DNA from: an uncultured Gammaproteobacteria bacterium
GTDB lineage: Bacteria; Pseudomonadota; Gammaproteobacteria; Pseudomonadales; Pseudohongiellaceae
Length of the DNA: 64,000 bases
Assembly: GCA_937898685.1 (NCBI GenBank)
Contig: CALEJT010000077.1
Coordinates: forward strand, 1 to 64,000
Direction: 5' to 3'
Below the pieces are notes generated by a model that saw nothing but the letters and a program-made list of their open reading frames with translations, was not told the origin of the DNA and did not search any database. Position 1 is the stretch's first letter, and each line of letters opens with the position of its first letter. The translations under genes and the position numbers were made by a program. Positions 19,406-28,965 of this stretch are shown one piece after another.

Positions 19406-20023
19406 ATGAATCTCGAGGAGTTGAATGCACGGTTTGCCAATAGCAAGCCGGAGGAAATCATCGCCCACGCACTGAGTCTGCCCGGCAAGGCCGTTTTGAC
19501 CACGCATTTCGGTCCGCTGGAAGCGGTGATCCTGCACATGGCAACGCGCATCGCCCCGGATCTGCAGATCATCTGGGTGGATCACGGCTACAACACCAAG
19601 GCCACCTATCGCTGCGCGGAAAAAATCATCACGCAGCTGAAACTCAACGTCGATGTCTTCACGCCGCGCGTGACGGCGGCACGCCAGGAAGCCGCGCTGG
19701 GCGGTATTCCTTCCTACACGGAGGAAGCGCACAAGGTCTTCACCGAAAACTTCAAGCTCGAGCCCTTCCGTCGCGCCATGGCGGCCCACAAGCCGGACAT
19801 CTGGCTGACCGCTCTGCGCCGTGAGCAAACCGAGTTCCGTCAGACCCTCAACATCTTCACCAAGGACGACAAGGGCGTATTGAAAGTCGCTCCGCTCTTC
19901 CATTGGACCGAAGCACAGATGCGTGAGTACCTGGCGCAGCACGATCTGCCCAATGAAGACAGCTACTACGACCCGACCAAGGCACTGGAAAATCGCGAGT
20001 GCGGTCTACATACCTCGCTTTGA
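19406..20023 (+). CDS. cysH: Phosphoadenosine phosphosulfate reductase
   Basis: Reduces PAPS to sulfite in assimilatory sulfate reduction. The 205-residue protein is shorter than E. coli CysH. The PP-loop region appears as TTHFGPLEAVILHM, followed by WVDHGYNTKATYR, the substrate segment ALRREQTEFRQTLN, and the C-terminal catalytic cysteine in ECGLH. The paired cysteines that bind the Fe-S cluster of APS reductases are absent, which favours PAPS use. It diverges from the hydrolase gene, and the ATG is preceded by CAGGAG. Siroheme synthase (cysG), needed for sulfite reductase, lies 1 kb downstream. Confidence 0.85.
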   Translation: MNLEELNARFANSKPEEIIAHALSLPGKAVLTTHFGPLEAVILHMATRIAPDLQIIWVDHGYNTKATYRCAEKIITQLKLNVDVFTPRVTAARQEAALGGIPSYTEEAHKVFTENFKLEPFRRAMAAHKPDIWLTALRREQTEFRQTLNIFTKDDKGVLKVAPLFHWTEAQMREYLAQHDLPNEDSYYDPTKALENRECGLHTSL

Positions 20024-20112
20024 TTTAGAACAAGCCGCGTCGAGTTTTTTACGCCGCCGTGTCGAATTCACGCAGTACCATCGTTCTTTCTCATTGCCAT
20101 GGAGGTGATCGC

Positions 20113-20667
20113 ATGAACTTGCGTCCGAAGCGCTACGCTCTTCTCAAGTCCGTCATCGCCGCTGCTGCCTTGGGTGGTGGCACGCAGCTGGCCGTCGCGC
20201 AAACGCCCTCGTTCGTTCTGGCCGATTTCATGAATGACGTGGTGATGGCGGCCGCCAACGTACTGTGGGAATCGGTGTATCCGGACTCGGGCCCGAATGG
20301 CGAAGAGGTCTACGTGGGTCCCGACTCGGAAGAAGGTTGGCAGAAGGTACTCGACGCGGCGCAGTCGCTGGTCGATGCGGCTTCGCAGTTGCAGCAGATG
20401 CCGAGCGACTTCGTGGTGCGTGATCCCAATGTGGAATACGAAACGCCGACCGGTGAACTCACGCCCGAAGCAATCGCCGACCTGATTCGCAGCGAACCCG
20501 CGGCGTGGTCGGCTCACTCGGAAGTACTGCGTTCCACCGCCAACCAGGCGCTCACCGCCGTACAGCAGCGAGACCTCGAGGCCCTCTACGACGTCACCGG
20601 TGTGTTGGATGCGCCCTGCACTGCCTGTCACTCGCAGTTCTGGTATCCAGGACAAGGCGAGCAGTAA
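20113..20667 (+). CDS. Secreted protein with a C-terminal CxxCH haem motif
   Basis: The 184 residues begin with a signal peptide (basic MNLRPKRYALLK, hydrophobic core to about residue 30, likely cleavage after AVAQ). A helical, acidic domain follows, and a single CTACH motif lies near residue 172, close to the end. A lone CxxCH at the C-terminus after a helical domain recalls cytochrome c-prime-like proteins, but the sequence is otherwise unfamiliar. The start has a very good GGAGGTGATC site. It follows cysH by about 90 bases. A periplasmic electron-transfer or sensing role is inferred only. Confidence 0.7.
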   Translation: MNLRPKRYALLKSVIAAAALGGGTQLAVAQTPSFVLADFMNDVVMAAANVLWESVYPDSGPNGEEVYVGPDSEEGWQKVLDAAQSLVDAASQLQQMPSDFVVRDPNVEYETPTGELTPEAIADLIRSEPAAWSAHSEVLRSTANQALTAVQQRDLEALYDVTGVLDAPCTACHSQFWYPGQGEQ

Positions 20668-20685
20668 GAATGCTCCGCAAGAACC

Positions 20686-21162
20686 TCACTGCCGTGCGAA
20701 GCGCTCCAGCGCTTCGCCGGTGAGGCGATAGATGGTCCACTCACTCTGCGGCTTGGCTCCGATGCTCTCGTAGAAATTGATGGCAGGCTGATTCCAATCC
20801 AGCACGCTCCACTCGAAGCGACCACACCCTTCCGCCACCGCAATGCCCGCAATGTGCTTGAGCAAGGCGCGCCCTGCTCCTTTGCGACGATGTTCAGGAC
20901 GCACGAACACGTCTTCGAGATAGATGCCGTTGCGTCCCAGCCAGGTCGAATAGTTGTAGAAGTAGACGGCAAAACCGATGGGCTGCCCCGCTTCTTCGCA
21001 GATCAGGGCGCGTACCTTCGCATCGGGACCGAACATGGAACGGCGGATCTGTTCCTCATCGGCCAACACCGCGTCGCGCGCCTTTTCGTATTCGGCCAAC
21101 TCGATGATGAACTGCAGGATCAGCGCCGCATCCTCGGCGGTAGCGGAACGAATGGTAAACAT
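20686..21162 (-). CDS. GNAT N-acetyltransferase, diamine acetyltransferase-like
   Basis: A 158-residue acetyl-CoA-dependent transferase. The core motif IYLEDVFVRPEHRRKGAGRALLKHIA (about 82-107) includes the pyrophosphate-binding RxxGxG/A. FEWSVLDWNQPAINFYESIGA is the motif-B segment typical of spermidine/spermine-type acetyltransferases. Substrate is not proven. It lies 21 bases downstream of cysG on the same strand and may be co-transcribed with serS-cysG. Confidence 0.88.
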   Translation of the reverse strand: MFTIRSATAEDAALILQFIIELAEYEKARDAVLADEEQIRRSMFGPDAKVRALICEEAGQPIGFAVYFYNYSTWLGRNGIYLEDVFVRPEHRRKGAGRALLKHIAGIAVAEGCGRFEWSVLDWNQPAINFYESIGAKPQSEWTIYRLTGEALERFARQ

Positions 21163-21183
21163 CGAAACTCCTTGCGATTTACT

Positions 21184-22560
21184 TCAATTGCGCCAGGCCA
21201 GCGTCTCGTGCAGCTTCACGACTTCGCCCACGATGATCAAGGTCGGCGCCTTCACCTCTTCCTGCGCGAGACGTGCGGCCATGGTGGCGAGCGTGCCGGT
21301 GTAGACCTTCTGCTCCGGCGTCGTGCCCTGCTGGATCAGGGCGATCGGCAGCTCGGGGCTCGCGCCGTGTTCGATCAGTGATTCGCAGATGATGGGCAGA
21401 CTCACGAGACCCATGTAGAACACCACGGTCTGTCCCGGCTGAACCAGCTGCGGCCAATCGAGATCGCAGGTCCCATCCTTGAGATGGCCTGTGACGAAGC
21501 GCACCGACTGCGCGTAGTCGCGATGCGTCAAAGGAATACCGGCATAGCTCGCACAGCCGGAGGCGGCCGTGATGCCGGGCACGATCTGAAAGGGAATGCC
21601 GGCGGCTGCGAGTTCTTCGATTTCTTCGCCGCCACGCCCGAAGATGAAGGGATCACCACCCTTGAGGCGCAAGACACGCTTTCCTTCCTGCGCCAGACGC
21701 ACCAGCAGCTTGCTGATCTCCTCCTGCGGCATGGTGTGATTCGCACGCTGCTTGCCGACGTGAATCTTCTCCGCATCCTGCCGCGTCATGTTGAGAATCG
21801 CTGGCGCCACAAGACGGTCGTAGAGCACGACGTCGGCCTGCTGCATCAGACGCAGCGCACGAAAGGTCAGCAGATCCGGATCACCGGGACCGGCGCCGAC
21901 GAGGTAGACCTCACCACGCCCCACACTGCCGGCTTGCTCGAGCTCTTGTTCGAGCAACTTCTCCGCACGCTCATGCTGACCACTGAACGTGAGCTCGGCG
22001 ATGGGGCCGTTCACTACGGTTTCCCAGAAACGCATGCGCTGGCGCGGCGAACTCAGTTTTTCCTTCACCATGCCGCGATACTTGCCCATCAGTGACACCA
22101 GCGAGCTGTAGGCGGAAGGAATGAAGGTTTCGAGTCGCGCACGCAGAAGACGTGTCAATACGGGCGCGGCGCCACCACTCGTCACGGCAACGAGCAGCGG
22201 CGAGCGATCGACTATGGAAGGAAAGATGAAGGTGCAGAGTGCGGGCTGGTCCACCACGTTGACCGGCAACTGCCGCGCAACCGCGAGCGCATGCACTCGC
22301 TCGTTCAGGACCTGGTCATTGGTGGCGGCCACCACCAGGGTGACACCATCGAGATCCGCTTCCTGAAACTCTCGTTCCAGTACTTCGTGCGCGCCGTTCA
22401 CCAGTAGTGCGCGCAGTTCCGCGCGCACCTGAGCAGCGACCAAGCGCACGCGCGCGCCGGAACGTATCAAGAGTTGGGCTTTACGCTGAGCAACGACTCC
22501 GCCGCCGATCACCAGCACCAGGCGCCCGGCTATGCGCAGGCTTACCGGCAGCAAGTCCAT
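21184..22560 (-). CDS. cysG: Siroheme synthase (trifunctional)
   Basis: Makes siroheme for sulfite or nitrite reductase from uroporphyrinogen III. The 458 residues comprise two parts. The N-terminal dehydrogenase/ferrochelatase half shows an NAD fold (RLVLVIGGGVVAQRKAQLL, about 13-31) and dimer region. The C-terminal SAM uroporphyrinogen methyltransferase starts near 217 with VYLVGAGPGDPDLLT and contains RLKGGDPFIFGRGGEE. It begins only four bases after the serS stop. Confidence 0.96.
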   Translation of the reverse strand: MDLLPVSLRIAGRLVLVIGGGVVAQRKAQLLIRSGARVRLVAAQVRAELRALLVNGAHEVLEREFQEADLDGVTLVVAATNDQVLNERVHALAVARQLPVNVVDQPALCTFIFPSIVDRSPLLVAVTSGGAAPVLTRLLRARLETFIPSAYSSLVSLMGKYRGMVKEKLSSPRQRMRFWETVVNGPIAELTFSGQHERAEKLLEQELEQAGSVGRGEVYLVGAGPGDPDLLTFRALRLMQQADVVLYDRLVAPAILNMTRQDAEKIHVGKQRANHTMPQEEISKLLVRLAQEGKRVLRLKGGDPFIFGRGGEEIEELAAAGIPFQIVPGITAASGCASYAGIPLTHRDYAQSVRFVTGHLKDGTCDLDWPQLVQPGQTVVFYMGLVSLPIICESLIEHGASPELPIALIQQGTTPEQKVYTGTLATMAARLAQEEVKAPTLIIVGEVVKLHETLAWRN

Positions 22561-22563
22561 CGC

Positions 22564-23844
22564 TTAGGGCCTGAGGATGGTGGTGGCGCCGTTCATGTAA
22601 GGGCGCAGAGCCTCGGGCACCGTGACGCTGCCATCCTCGTTCTGATAGTTCTCGAGCACGGCCACCAAGGTACGGCCAACAGCGAGACCGGAACCATTGA
22701 TGGTGTGCAGGAGTTCCGGCTTGCCGGTGACGGGATTGCGCCAACGTGCCTGCATGCGACGCGCCTGGAAGTCACCGAAGTTGCTGCACGAGGAAATCTC
22801 GCGGTAGGTGTTCTGGCCCGGCAGCCACACTTCGAGATCGTAGGTCTTGCGCGAGGAGAAGCCGATGTCACCACCGCAGAGAATGATGACGCGATACGGC
22901 AGATTCAGCTTCTGCAGGATCTTCTCCGCGTGCAGCGTCAGTTCCTCGTGCGCGGCTTCGGAGGTTTCGGGCGAGACGAGCTGCACCAATTCGACTTTCT
23001 CGAACTGATGCTGACGGATCATGCCGCGCGTGTCCTTGCCGTAACTGCCGGCTTCGCTGCGGAAGCAAGGCGAGTGACAGGCGAACTTCAGCGGTAGCTG
23101 CGAGGCTTCGACGATTTCGTCGCGCACGAAGTTGGTGACGGGCACTTCGGCGGTCGGGATCAGGTAGTACTCCTGTTCACCGGCCAGCTTGAACAGATCT
23201 TCTTCGAATTTCGGCAACTGACCGGTGCCGAAAGCGGAGTCGCGGTTGACCATGTAGGGCACGTTGACTTCGACGTAACCGTGCTCCTGCGTGTGCGTGT
23301 CGAGCATCAACTGAATCAATGCGCGATGCAGACGCGCGATCTCACCCTTCATCACGGCGAAGCGTGAACCGGTGAGTTTCACGGCAGTGGGAAAATCGAG
23401 CTGGCCCGAGGTTTCACCCAGAGCCACGTGATCCTTGATCGGAAAGCTGAATTGACGTGGCGTGCCCCAACGACGGATTTCCACGTTGGCGGTTTCGTCG
23501 CGACCTTCCGGTACTTCGGGCGCGGGAATGTTCGGAATGCGCTGCAGGATGGCGTCGAGTTCCTTCTGCACTTCCTCGAGCGCGGCTTTCTTCTGCTCGA
23601 GCTGCTCCTTCATGTTCTCGACTTCGGCGAGCAGCGGGGCCACGTCTTCACCAGCAGCCTTGGCCTTGCCGATCTGCTTGGAACGGGTGTTGCGCTCGTT
23701 CTGCAGTTGTTCGGTTTCCACCTGCAGAGTCTTGCGGCGCGCTTCGAGTGCTTCGATCGCGGCAACGTCGAGAGTGAAGCCGCGCTTCTTCAGGAGCTCG
23801 GCGACGGTTTGTGGTTCGGTGCGAACCAGGCGTGGATCCAACAT
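22564..23844 (-). CDS. serS: Seryl-tRNA synthetase
   Basis: Class II aminoacyl-tRNA synthetase for serine and selenocysteine tRNAs. The 426 residues begin MLDPRLVRTEPQTVAELLKKRG, followed by the long antiparallel coiled-coil arm (about 27-105) that grips the tRNA-Ser variable arm. Motif 2 is FRSEAGSYGKDTRGMIRQHQ and motif 3 is GSGLAVGRTLVAVLENYQ. It sits between crcB and cysG, an order common in gammaproteobacteria. Confidence 0.97.
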   Translation of the reverse strand: MLDPRLVRTEPQTVAELLKKRGFTLDVAAIEALEARRKTLQVETEQLQNERNTRSKQIGKAKAAGEDVAPLLAEVENMKEQLEQKKAALEEVQKELDAILQRIPNIPAPEVPEGRDETANVEIRRWGTPRQFSFPIKDHVALGETSGQLDFPTAVKLTGSRFAVMKGEIARLHRALIQLMLDTHTQEHGYVEVNVPYMVNRDSAFGTGQLPKFEEDLFKLAGEQEYYLIPTAEVPVTNFVRDEIVEASQLPLKFACHSPCFRSEAGSYGKDTRGMIRQHQFEKVELVQLVSPETSEAAHEELTLHAEKILQKLNLPYRVIILCGGDIGFSSRKTYDLEVWLPGQNTYREISSCSNFGDFQARRMQARWRNPVTGKPELLHTINGSGLAVGRTLVAVLENYQNEDGSVTVPEALRPYMNGATTILRP

Positions 23845-23898
23845 AGCTACGTTCCAATCAGAGATATTCGTCGTTCAGTCGCGCGAGCCTCGGCTCCG

Positions 23899-24270
23899 CT
23901 ACACCAAGAGGCGGCCGAGCGCGTAACCGGCTCCGACCGCACACAAACACACCACCATCGTGCCGAACAGATAGCCCAAGGCCGCGGCGAGTTCGCCGCG
24001 CTGCAACATTTGCAGGGCATCCAGCGAATAGGTCGAGTAGGTGGTGAAGGCGCCCAGAAAGCCGACGCCTACGAGGCTGCGCCAGTGCGGTGACAAACCG
24101 CTGCGCTCCGTTATGACGATGAACAACAAGCCCATCGCAAAGGAGCCGAGGACATTGACCACCAAGGTGGCCAAGCCTGCCTTCTGCTGCAGCACGGGGT
24201 GCGCATTATACAGCCAGTAGCGGGCACAGGCGCCGAAGGCGCCACCGAGGGCGACGAAGAGATAGGTCAT
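23899..24270 (-). CDS. crcB: Fluoride channel CrcB
   Basis: Dual-topology fluoride export channel of the inner membrane. The 123 residues contain four helices and the family signatures GGAFGACARYWL, TLVVNVLGSFAMG and GFLGAFTTYSTYSLDA; the last includes the Phe/Thr/Ser fluoride track. It lies 54 bases after rarA and upstream of serS. I saw no fluoride riboswitch in the short gap before it, so expression probably follows the operon. Confidence 0.95.
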   Translation of the reverse strand: MTYLFVALGGAFGACARYWLYNAHPVLQQKAGLATLVVNVLGSFAMGLLFIVITERSGLSPHWRSLVGVGFLGAFTTYSTYSLDALQMLQRGELAAALGYLFGTMVVCLCAVGAGYALGRLLV

Positions 24271-24324
24271 GGCGTTTTCAGAGTCATCCTTCCGCCATCG
24301 GCGGGAATGGCTTGGACCAGCATT

Positions 24325-25674
24325 TCAATCCGGATAGCGCTTGCGCGGACTCGCTGCGTCGAGGGAGCGCAGATATTCGAGCTTTTCCTTGATCTTCATT
24401 TCCAGCCCCCGCTCCACCGGATGGTAGTAGCAGCGATCCTTGATCGGCTCGGGCAGATAACTTTCGCCGGCGGCATAGGCGCCGGGCTCATCGTGGGCGT
24501 AACGATAGTCACCGCCGTAGTCGAGCTGCTTCATGAGCTTGGTCGGCGCGTTGCGCAGATGGATCGGCACCTCGTACCCCGGCTCGGCGCGAACGTCGGC
24601 CCGGGCCTGATTGTAGGCATCGTAGACGGCGCAGCTCTTCGGCGCGCAGGCCAGATAGACGATGGCCTGTGCGATGGCGAGCTCCCCTTCGGGACTACCG
24701 AGACGTTCGTGCGCGTTCCAGGCGTCGAGCGCGATGCCGAGCGCGCGCGGGTCGGCATTGCCGATGTCTTCACTCGCCATGCGTACGACGCGGCGCGCGA
24801 TGTAGAACGGATCGCAACCCCCATCGAGCATGCGCGCATACCAGTAAAGAGCCCCGTCGGGGGAAGAACCGCGCACGGCCTTGTGCAGTGCGGAAATCTG
24901 CTCGTAGAAGGCGTCACCACCCTTGTCGAAGCGCTTGAGGTTGCCCTGCAGCACCTGCGCCAGCATCTCGTCACTGAGCACTTCCCTGCCCTCGTCATCC
25001 ATCTCCAGTAGGTCGAGTGCGAGTTCGAGCAGGTTGAGCACCCTGCGCGCATCACCGTCGGCGGCGACGGCGAAACGGCTCAGTTGGTCGTCGGTGAGAT
25101 GCACCTTGCGCTCACCGAGGCCGCGCTTGGGATCCTCGAGCGCCTGCTTGAGCACGCGCACCAGGTCCTCCGCTTCGAGCGACTTCAGCACGTAGACGCG
25201 TGCCCGCGACAGCAGCGCATTGTTGAGTTCGAACGAGGGATTCTCGGTGGTGGCACCGATGAAGATGATGGTGCCGTCCTCGATCCAGGGCAGGAAGGCA
25301 TCCTGCTGCGCCTTGTTGAAACGATGCACTTCGTCGACGAAGAGCACGGTCTGCCGCCGCTGCATGCGCCGTTGTTCCTGCGCACGCTCGATGGCGGCGC
25401 GGATTTCCTTCACGCCCGCCAGCACGGCGGACAGCGTCTCCAGATGCGCATCGGCACTGGCGGCCACCATGCGCGCCAGCGTGGTTTTGCCCGTGCCGGG
25501 CGGACCCCACAGGATCATCGAATGTGGCTGTCCCGAGCGGATGGCTTCGTAGAGTGGCTTGCCCGGGCTGAGGATGTGCTCCTGCCCGACGTAGTCGTCC
25601 AGACTGAGCGGCCGCATGCGCGCCGCGAGCGGCTGATAGGCACCGCTCTCGGTCTGGAACAGCGATAGGGTCAT
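24325..25674 (-). CDS. rarA: Replication-associated recombination AAA+ ATPase RarA
   Basis: Clamp-loader-like ATPase acting at stalled replication forks. The 449 residues contain Walker A GPPGTGKTTLARMVA (about 57-71), Walker B LFVDEVHRFNKAQQDAFLP, sensor 1 GATTENPSF and a C-terminal MgsA tetramerisation domain (SPDGALYWYARMLDGGCDP, HDEPGAYAAGESYLPE). The start overlaps the lolA stop by four bases. The order ftsK-lolA-rarA is conserved in gammaproteobacteria. Confidence 0.96.
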   Translation of the reverse strand: MTLSLFQTESGAYQPLAARMRPLSLDDYVGQEHILSPGKPLYEAIRSGQPHSMILWGPPGTGKTTLARMVAASADAHLETLSAVLAGVKEIRAAIERAQEQRRMQRRQTVLFVDEVHRFNKAQQDAFLPWIEDGTIIFIGATTENPSFELNNALLSRARVYVLKSLEAEDLVRVLKQALEDPKRGLGERKVHLTDDQLSRFAVAADGDARRVLNLLELALDLLEMDDEGREVLSDEMLAQVLQGNLKRFDKGGDAFYEQISALHKAVRGSSPDGALYWYARMLDGGCDPFYIARRVVRMASEDIGNADPRALGIALDAWNAHERLGSPEGELAIAQAIVYLACAPKSCAVYDAYNQARADVRAEPGYEVPIHLRNAPTKLMKQLDYGGDYRYAHDEPGAYAAGESYLPEPIKDRCYYHPVERGLEMKIKEKLEYLRSLDAASPRKRYPD

Positions 25675-26342
25675 GGACCGCTCCGGTTGTCGATCAGCTC
25701 GACACCATCGGGCGGCGTGAAGGCGAAAGTGTCGGCCGGCAGACTCAGGTTACGCTCGACGCCGGAGAAGTTGAGGCTGGTGCGCTGACCGAGACTGTCC
25801 TCGAACTGCATCTCGCTCAGCACCGGGCCGTTGAAGGTGAGACTCATGCGCTCGAACAGGCTGCTGGGCCGACGCGGCGTCAGGATGAAGCGCAATATCT
25901 CGCCCTCGATGCGGGTGGCGCTGACCTCGTAGGCTTCGCCGATGCTGTCGGCGTCGCCGTTGAGGAGCATCACCGGGGTGCGGTCGAGCTCGGCGTCGAA
26001 GTCCTGCACCGTGACCTGTTCCAGATCCGGCTCGTAGCGCCAGATGGTGGTGCCGTCGGTGACGGTCAGTTCTTCATAGGGGGAGTTGATGCGCCAGGAG
26101 AAATTGGCCGGCTTCTGCATCAGCAGCGTGGCCTGGGTTTCCTGCAGGTCGCGTCCATCCTGATCGATCAGGAGCTGTTCGACCTCGGCCTTGAGACTGG
26201 AGGTTTGACTCAGGATGCCTTCCAGCACCTCGGCGCCATTGGGCAGCTCCTGAGCGAAGACACTGGAACAAAGCAGTGCGCCGAGCAGCGCGCCGCCGTA
26301 CCAAGAACTGCTTTTGACCTGGCGCGCAATGATATTTTTCAC
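25671..26342 (-). CDS. lolA: Outer-membrane lipoprotein carrier LolA
   Basis: Periplasmic chaperone that carries lipoproteins from the LolCDE complex to LolB. A signal peptide (KSSSWYGGALLGALLCSSVFAQE) precedes the half-barrel domain, with MQKPANFSWRINSPYEELTVTDGTTIWRYEPDLEQV as the diagnostic region. The start is uncertain. A TTG at 26360 gives six more residues, while a GTG at 26342 gives a more usual signal sequence; neither has a good ribosome site. The first codons are AT-rich, as often seen at weakly structured starts. Confidence 0.88.
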   Translation of the reverse strand: MKNIIARQVKSSSWYGGALLGALLCSSVFAQELPNGAEVLEGILSQTSSLKAEVEQLLIDQDGRDLQETQATLLMQKPANFSWRINSPYEELTVTDGTTIWRYEPDLEQVTVQDFDAELDRTPVMLLNGDADSIGEAYEVSATRIEGEILRFILTPRRPSSLFERMSLTFNGPVLSEMQFEDSLGQRTSLNFSGVERNLSLPADTFAFTPPDGVELIDNRSGP

Positions 26343-26387
26343 TTTAAGAATTATCTTCAATAAATTGATTTAAAAGAAATTAATCCA

Positions 26388-28748
26388 TCACTTAGGCGGT
26401 GGCGGCGCCAGCACTTCGCGGTTGCCGTTGCTGCTCATGGCAGAAACCACGCCGGCCATCTCCATCGCCTCGATCATGCGCGCCGCGCGGTTGTAGCCGA
26501 TGCGCAGCTTGCGCTGTACCGCCGAGATCGAGGCCTTGCGCGACTCGGTGACGAAACGCACTGCCTCGTCGTAGAGCGCATCGTCTTCCTCGGCATTGCC
26601 TTCACCACCGCCATCGTCGCCGCCAAGACCAGGGATGCCGGCACCGGCGCTCTCACTGGTGACCGAGTCGATGTAAACCGGCGTTCCACGTTGTTTCCAA
26701 TCTGCGACGACGCGATGCACTTCTTCGTCGGCGACGAAGGCACCATGCACACGCTGCGAAACACCACCGCCCGGCGGCAGGAACAACATGTCGCCATGAC
26801 CGAGCAACTGCTCTGCCCCTCCCTCGCCGAGAATCGTGCGGGAGTCGATCTTCGACTGCACCATGAACGACAGACGCGTCGGGATGTTGGCCTTGATGAG
26901 GCCGGTGAGCACGTCCACCGAGGGACGCTGCGTCGCCAGGATCAGGTGGATGCCGGCAGCGCGCGCCTTCTGCGCCAGACGGGCGATGAGTTCCTCCACC
27001 TTCTTGCCGACCACCATCATCATGTCGGCGAGCTCGTCGACGATGACGACGATCACGGGCAATTCTTCCAATTCAGCACGCTGCTGCTCTTCCGCCGGCA
27101 ACAGCGGATCGGGTTTCCAGAGCGGATCGAGCAAGGGTTCGCCGGCAGCAGCGGCTTCGGCCACCTTCTTGTTGAAGCCCGCCAGGTTGCGCACACCGAG
27201 ATGGGACATCAGTTTGTAGCGACGCTCCATCTCGGCCACGCACCAGCGCAGGCCGTTGGCCGCTTCCTTCATGTCGGTGATCACGGGCGCGAGCAGATGC
27301 GGAATGCCGTCGTAGACGGAAAGCTCCAGCATCTTGGGATCGATCATGATCATGCGCACTTCGCGCGGCGTGGACTTGAACAGGATGCTCAGGATCATCG
27401 CGTTGATACCGACGGACTTACCCGAGCCCGTGGTACCGGCCACCAACAGGTGCGGCATCTTGGCGAGATCCACCACTACCGGATGGCCACCGATGTCGTG
27501 ACCGAGCGCCAGGCTGACCGGCGAGCGTGCATTCTCGAATTCGACCGAAGACAGCACCTGACCGAGCAGGATGATTTCCTTCTTCTCGTTCGGGATCTCG
27601 ATGCCGATCACGGTCTTGCCGGGAATCACTTCCACCACGCGCACGCTCGGCACCGCCAGTGAGCGCGCCAGGTCCTTCACCAGGTTGCTGATGCGGCTCA
27701 CCTTCACACCCGGCGCTGGCTGCACCTCGAAACGCGTGATCACGGGGCCGGGATTGATGGCGACCACTTCGATGTCGATGCCGAAATCCTTGAGTTTGAT
27801 TTCGAGCAGGCGCGACATCGCTTCCAGGGCTTCGGTGGAATAGCCCGGCGTCTTGTTGGTTTCCCAAGGATTGAGCAGGTTCAACGGCGGCAGCTCACCC
27901 ACCACCGGCGTATCGAAGAGTTTGCCCTGCTTCTCCTTCGCTGGACTGGGCGCACGGCGCACCGGCTCCTTGATGATGGGCTCGCGGCGCACAGGCTCGA
28001 TCGCGATGGGCTGATGCTTGCGCTTCTTCTCCGCGAAATGCTCGAAGGACTCGCGCCGCTGCTGCACGAGCTGCTGCGCTGCTTCGGCGGCGCGGCGTTC
28101 TTCCTGCCAGCGCTCACGGCGACGCTCCACCCAATCCCAGCCGCGCAACACCCATAGCCCCACGGTATCCGCCAACTGCAGCCAGGACAGACCCAGCCCC
28201 AGGGTCGAGCCGAGGAACAGCAAGGTCAGGAACAACAGCGTCGAGCCCACGACATCGAACAAGGGGATCGCCATGTCGCTCAGCCCCCGCCCCAGCAGTC
28301 CTCCTGCGCTTGCCTGCAATGCCGCTGCCTTGAAGTGCACGGTAGCCAAGGCCGCCGCACTGAGCAGAAGGAGCAGAATGCCCACGGCACGCAGACTGAA
28401 CAGCTCCCAGTCCATCTCGATGGGACGATGCCGATCGCGGAAGATGGCGAAGGCCTTGTAGAACAATAGGATCGGGAACAGATAGGCGAGATAGCCGAAC
28501 AGAAGCAGCAGCACGTCGGCGATCCAGGCGCCCCCGAGACCCACCGCATTCTGAATGATGCCGGTGCCGGTGCGGGACCAGCCGGGATCTTCGGGGGAGT
28601 AGGAGGAGATGGCGAGGAACAGATAGAGGCCCAGCGCCAGGAGCACGATCATCAATCCTTCGCGCAGGAACAGATGACGCAGTCCTTGGGCAGGTGCGGA
28701 AGAGACGCGTTCGGTCTGTTTGCGGGTTCTTTCCTTGCTTACTGCCAC
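26388..28748 (-). CDS. ftsK: DNA translocase FtsK
   Basis: Septal DNA pump that resolves chromosome dimers and links segregation to division. The 786-residue form has four N-terminal membrane helices (about 25-175), a short charged linker, and the RecA-like motor with Walker A LLVAGTTGSGKSVGINAM and Walker B VIVVIVDELADMMMV. The C-terminal gamma winged helix (ASISAVQRKLRIGYNRAARMIE) reads KOPS sites. The linker is much shorter than in E. coli. A TTG 45 bases upstream would lengthen it; GTG at 28748 follows CCGGAG and is preferred. Confidence 0.93.
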   Translation of the reverse strand: MAVSKERTRKQTERVSSAPAQGLRHLFLREGLMIVLLALGLYLFLAISSYSPEDPGWSRTGTGIIQNAVGLGGAWIADVLLLLFGYLAYLFPILLFYKAFAIFRDRHRPIEMDWELFSLRAVGILLLLLSAAALATVHFKAAALQASAGGLLGRGLSDMAIPLFDVVGSTLLFLTLLFLGSTLGLGLSWLQLADTVGLWVLRGWDWVERRRERWQEERRAAEAAQQLVQQRRESFEHFAEKKRKHQPIAIEPVRREPIIKEPVRRAPSPAKEKQGKLFDTPVVGELPPLNLLNPWETNKTPGYSTEALEAMSRLLEIKLKDFGIDIEVVAINPGPVITRFEVQPAPGVKVSRISNLVKDLARSLAVPSVRVVEVIPGKTVIGIEIPNEKKEIILLGQVLSSVEFENARSPVSLALGHDIGGHPVVVDLAKMPHLLVAGTTGSGKSVGINAMILSILFKSTPREVRMIMIDPKMLELSVYDGIPHLLAPVITDMKEAANGLRWCVAEMERRYKLMSHLGVRNLAGFNKKVAEAAAAGEPLLDPLWKPDPLLPAEEQQRAELEELPVIVVIVDELADMMMVVGKKVEELIARLAQKARAAGIHLILATQRPSVDVLTGLIKANIPTRLSFMVQSKIDSRTILGEGGAEQLLGHGDMLFLPPGGGVSQRVHGAFVADEEVHRVVADWKQRGTPVYIDSVTSESAGAGIPGLGGDDGGGEGNAEEDDALYDEAVRFVTESRKASISAVQRKLRIGYNRAARMIEAMEMAGVVSAMSSNGNREVLAPPPPK

Positions 28749-28965
28749 TTTGTTGCTCCGGGGCGACAAAGCCCCCAGCGCGTGATCGGGCAACTATGCA
28801 CCCGAAAACCTTCTCGAAAATGAAGCGCGTATCATAAACTGTTCGCCTTATGAGCGGTACCGCGCCCAAACGAAGACACAACGCAGGTCACATTCGGCTT
28901 GAAGCCTGCGCGCCCGGCCCCATCTACCGCCAGACTCGCAATCTCCCGACCAGGAATCCCTATCC

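Noticed and set aside
24271..24324. Fluoride riboswitch before crcB
   Set aside because: The gap is only 54 bases and lacks the conserved crcB-motif pseudoknot elements.
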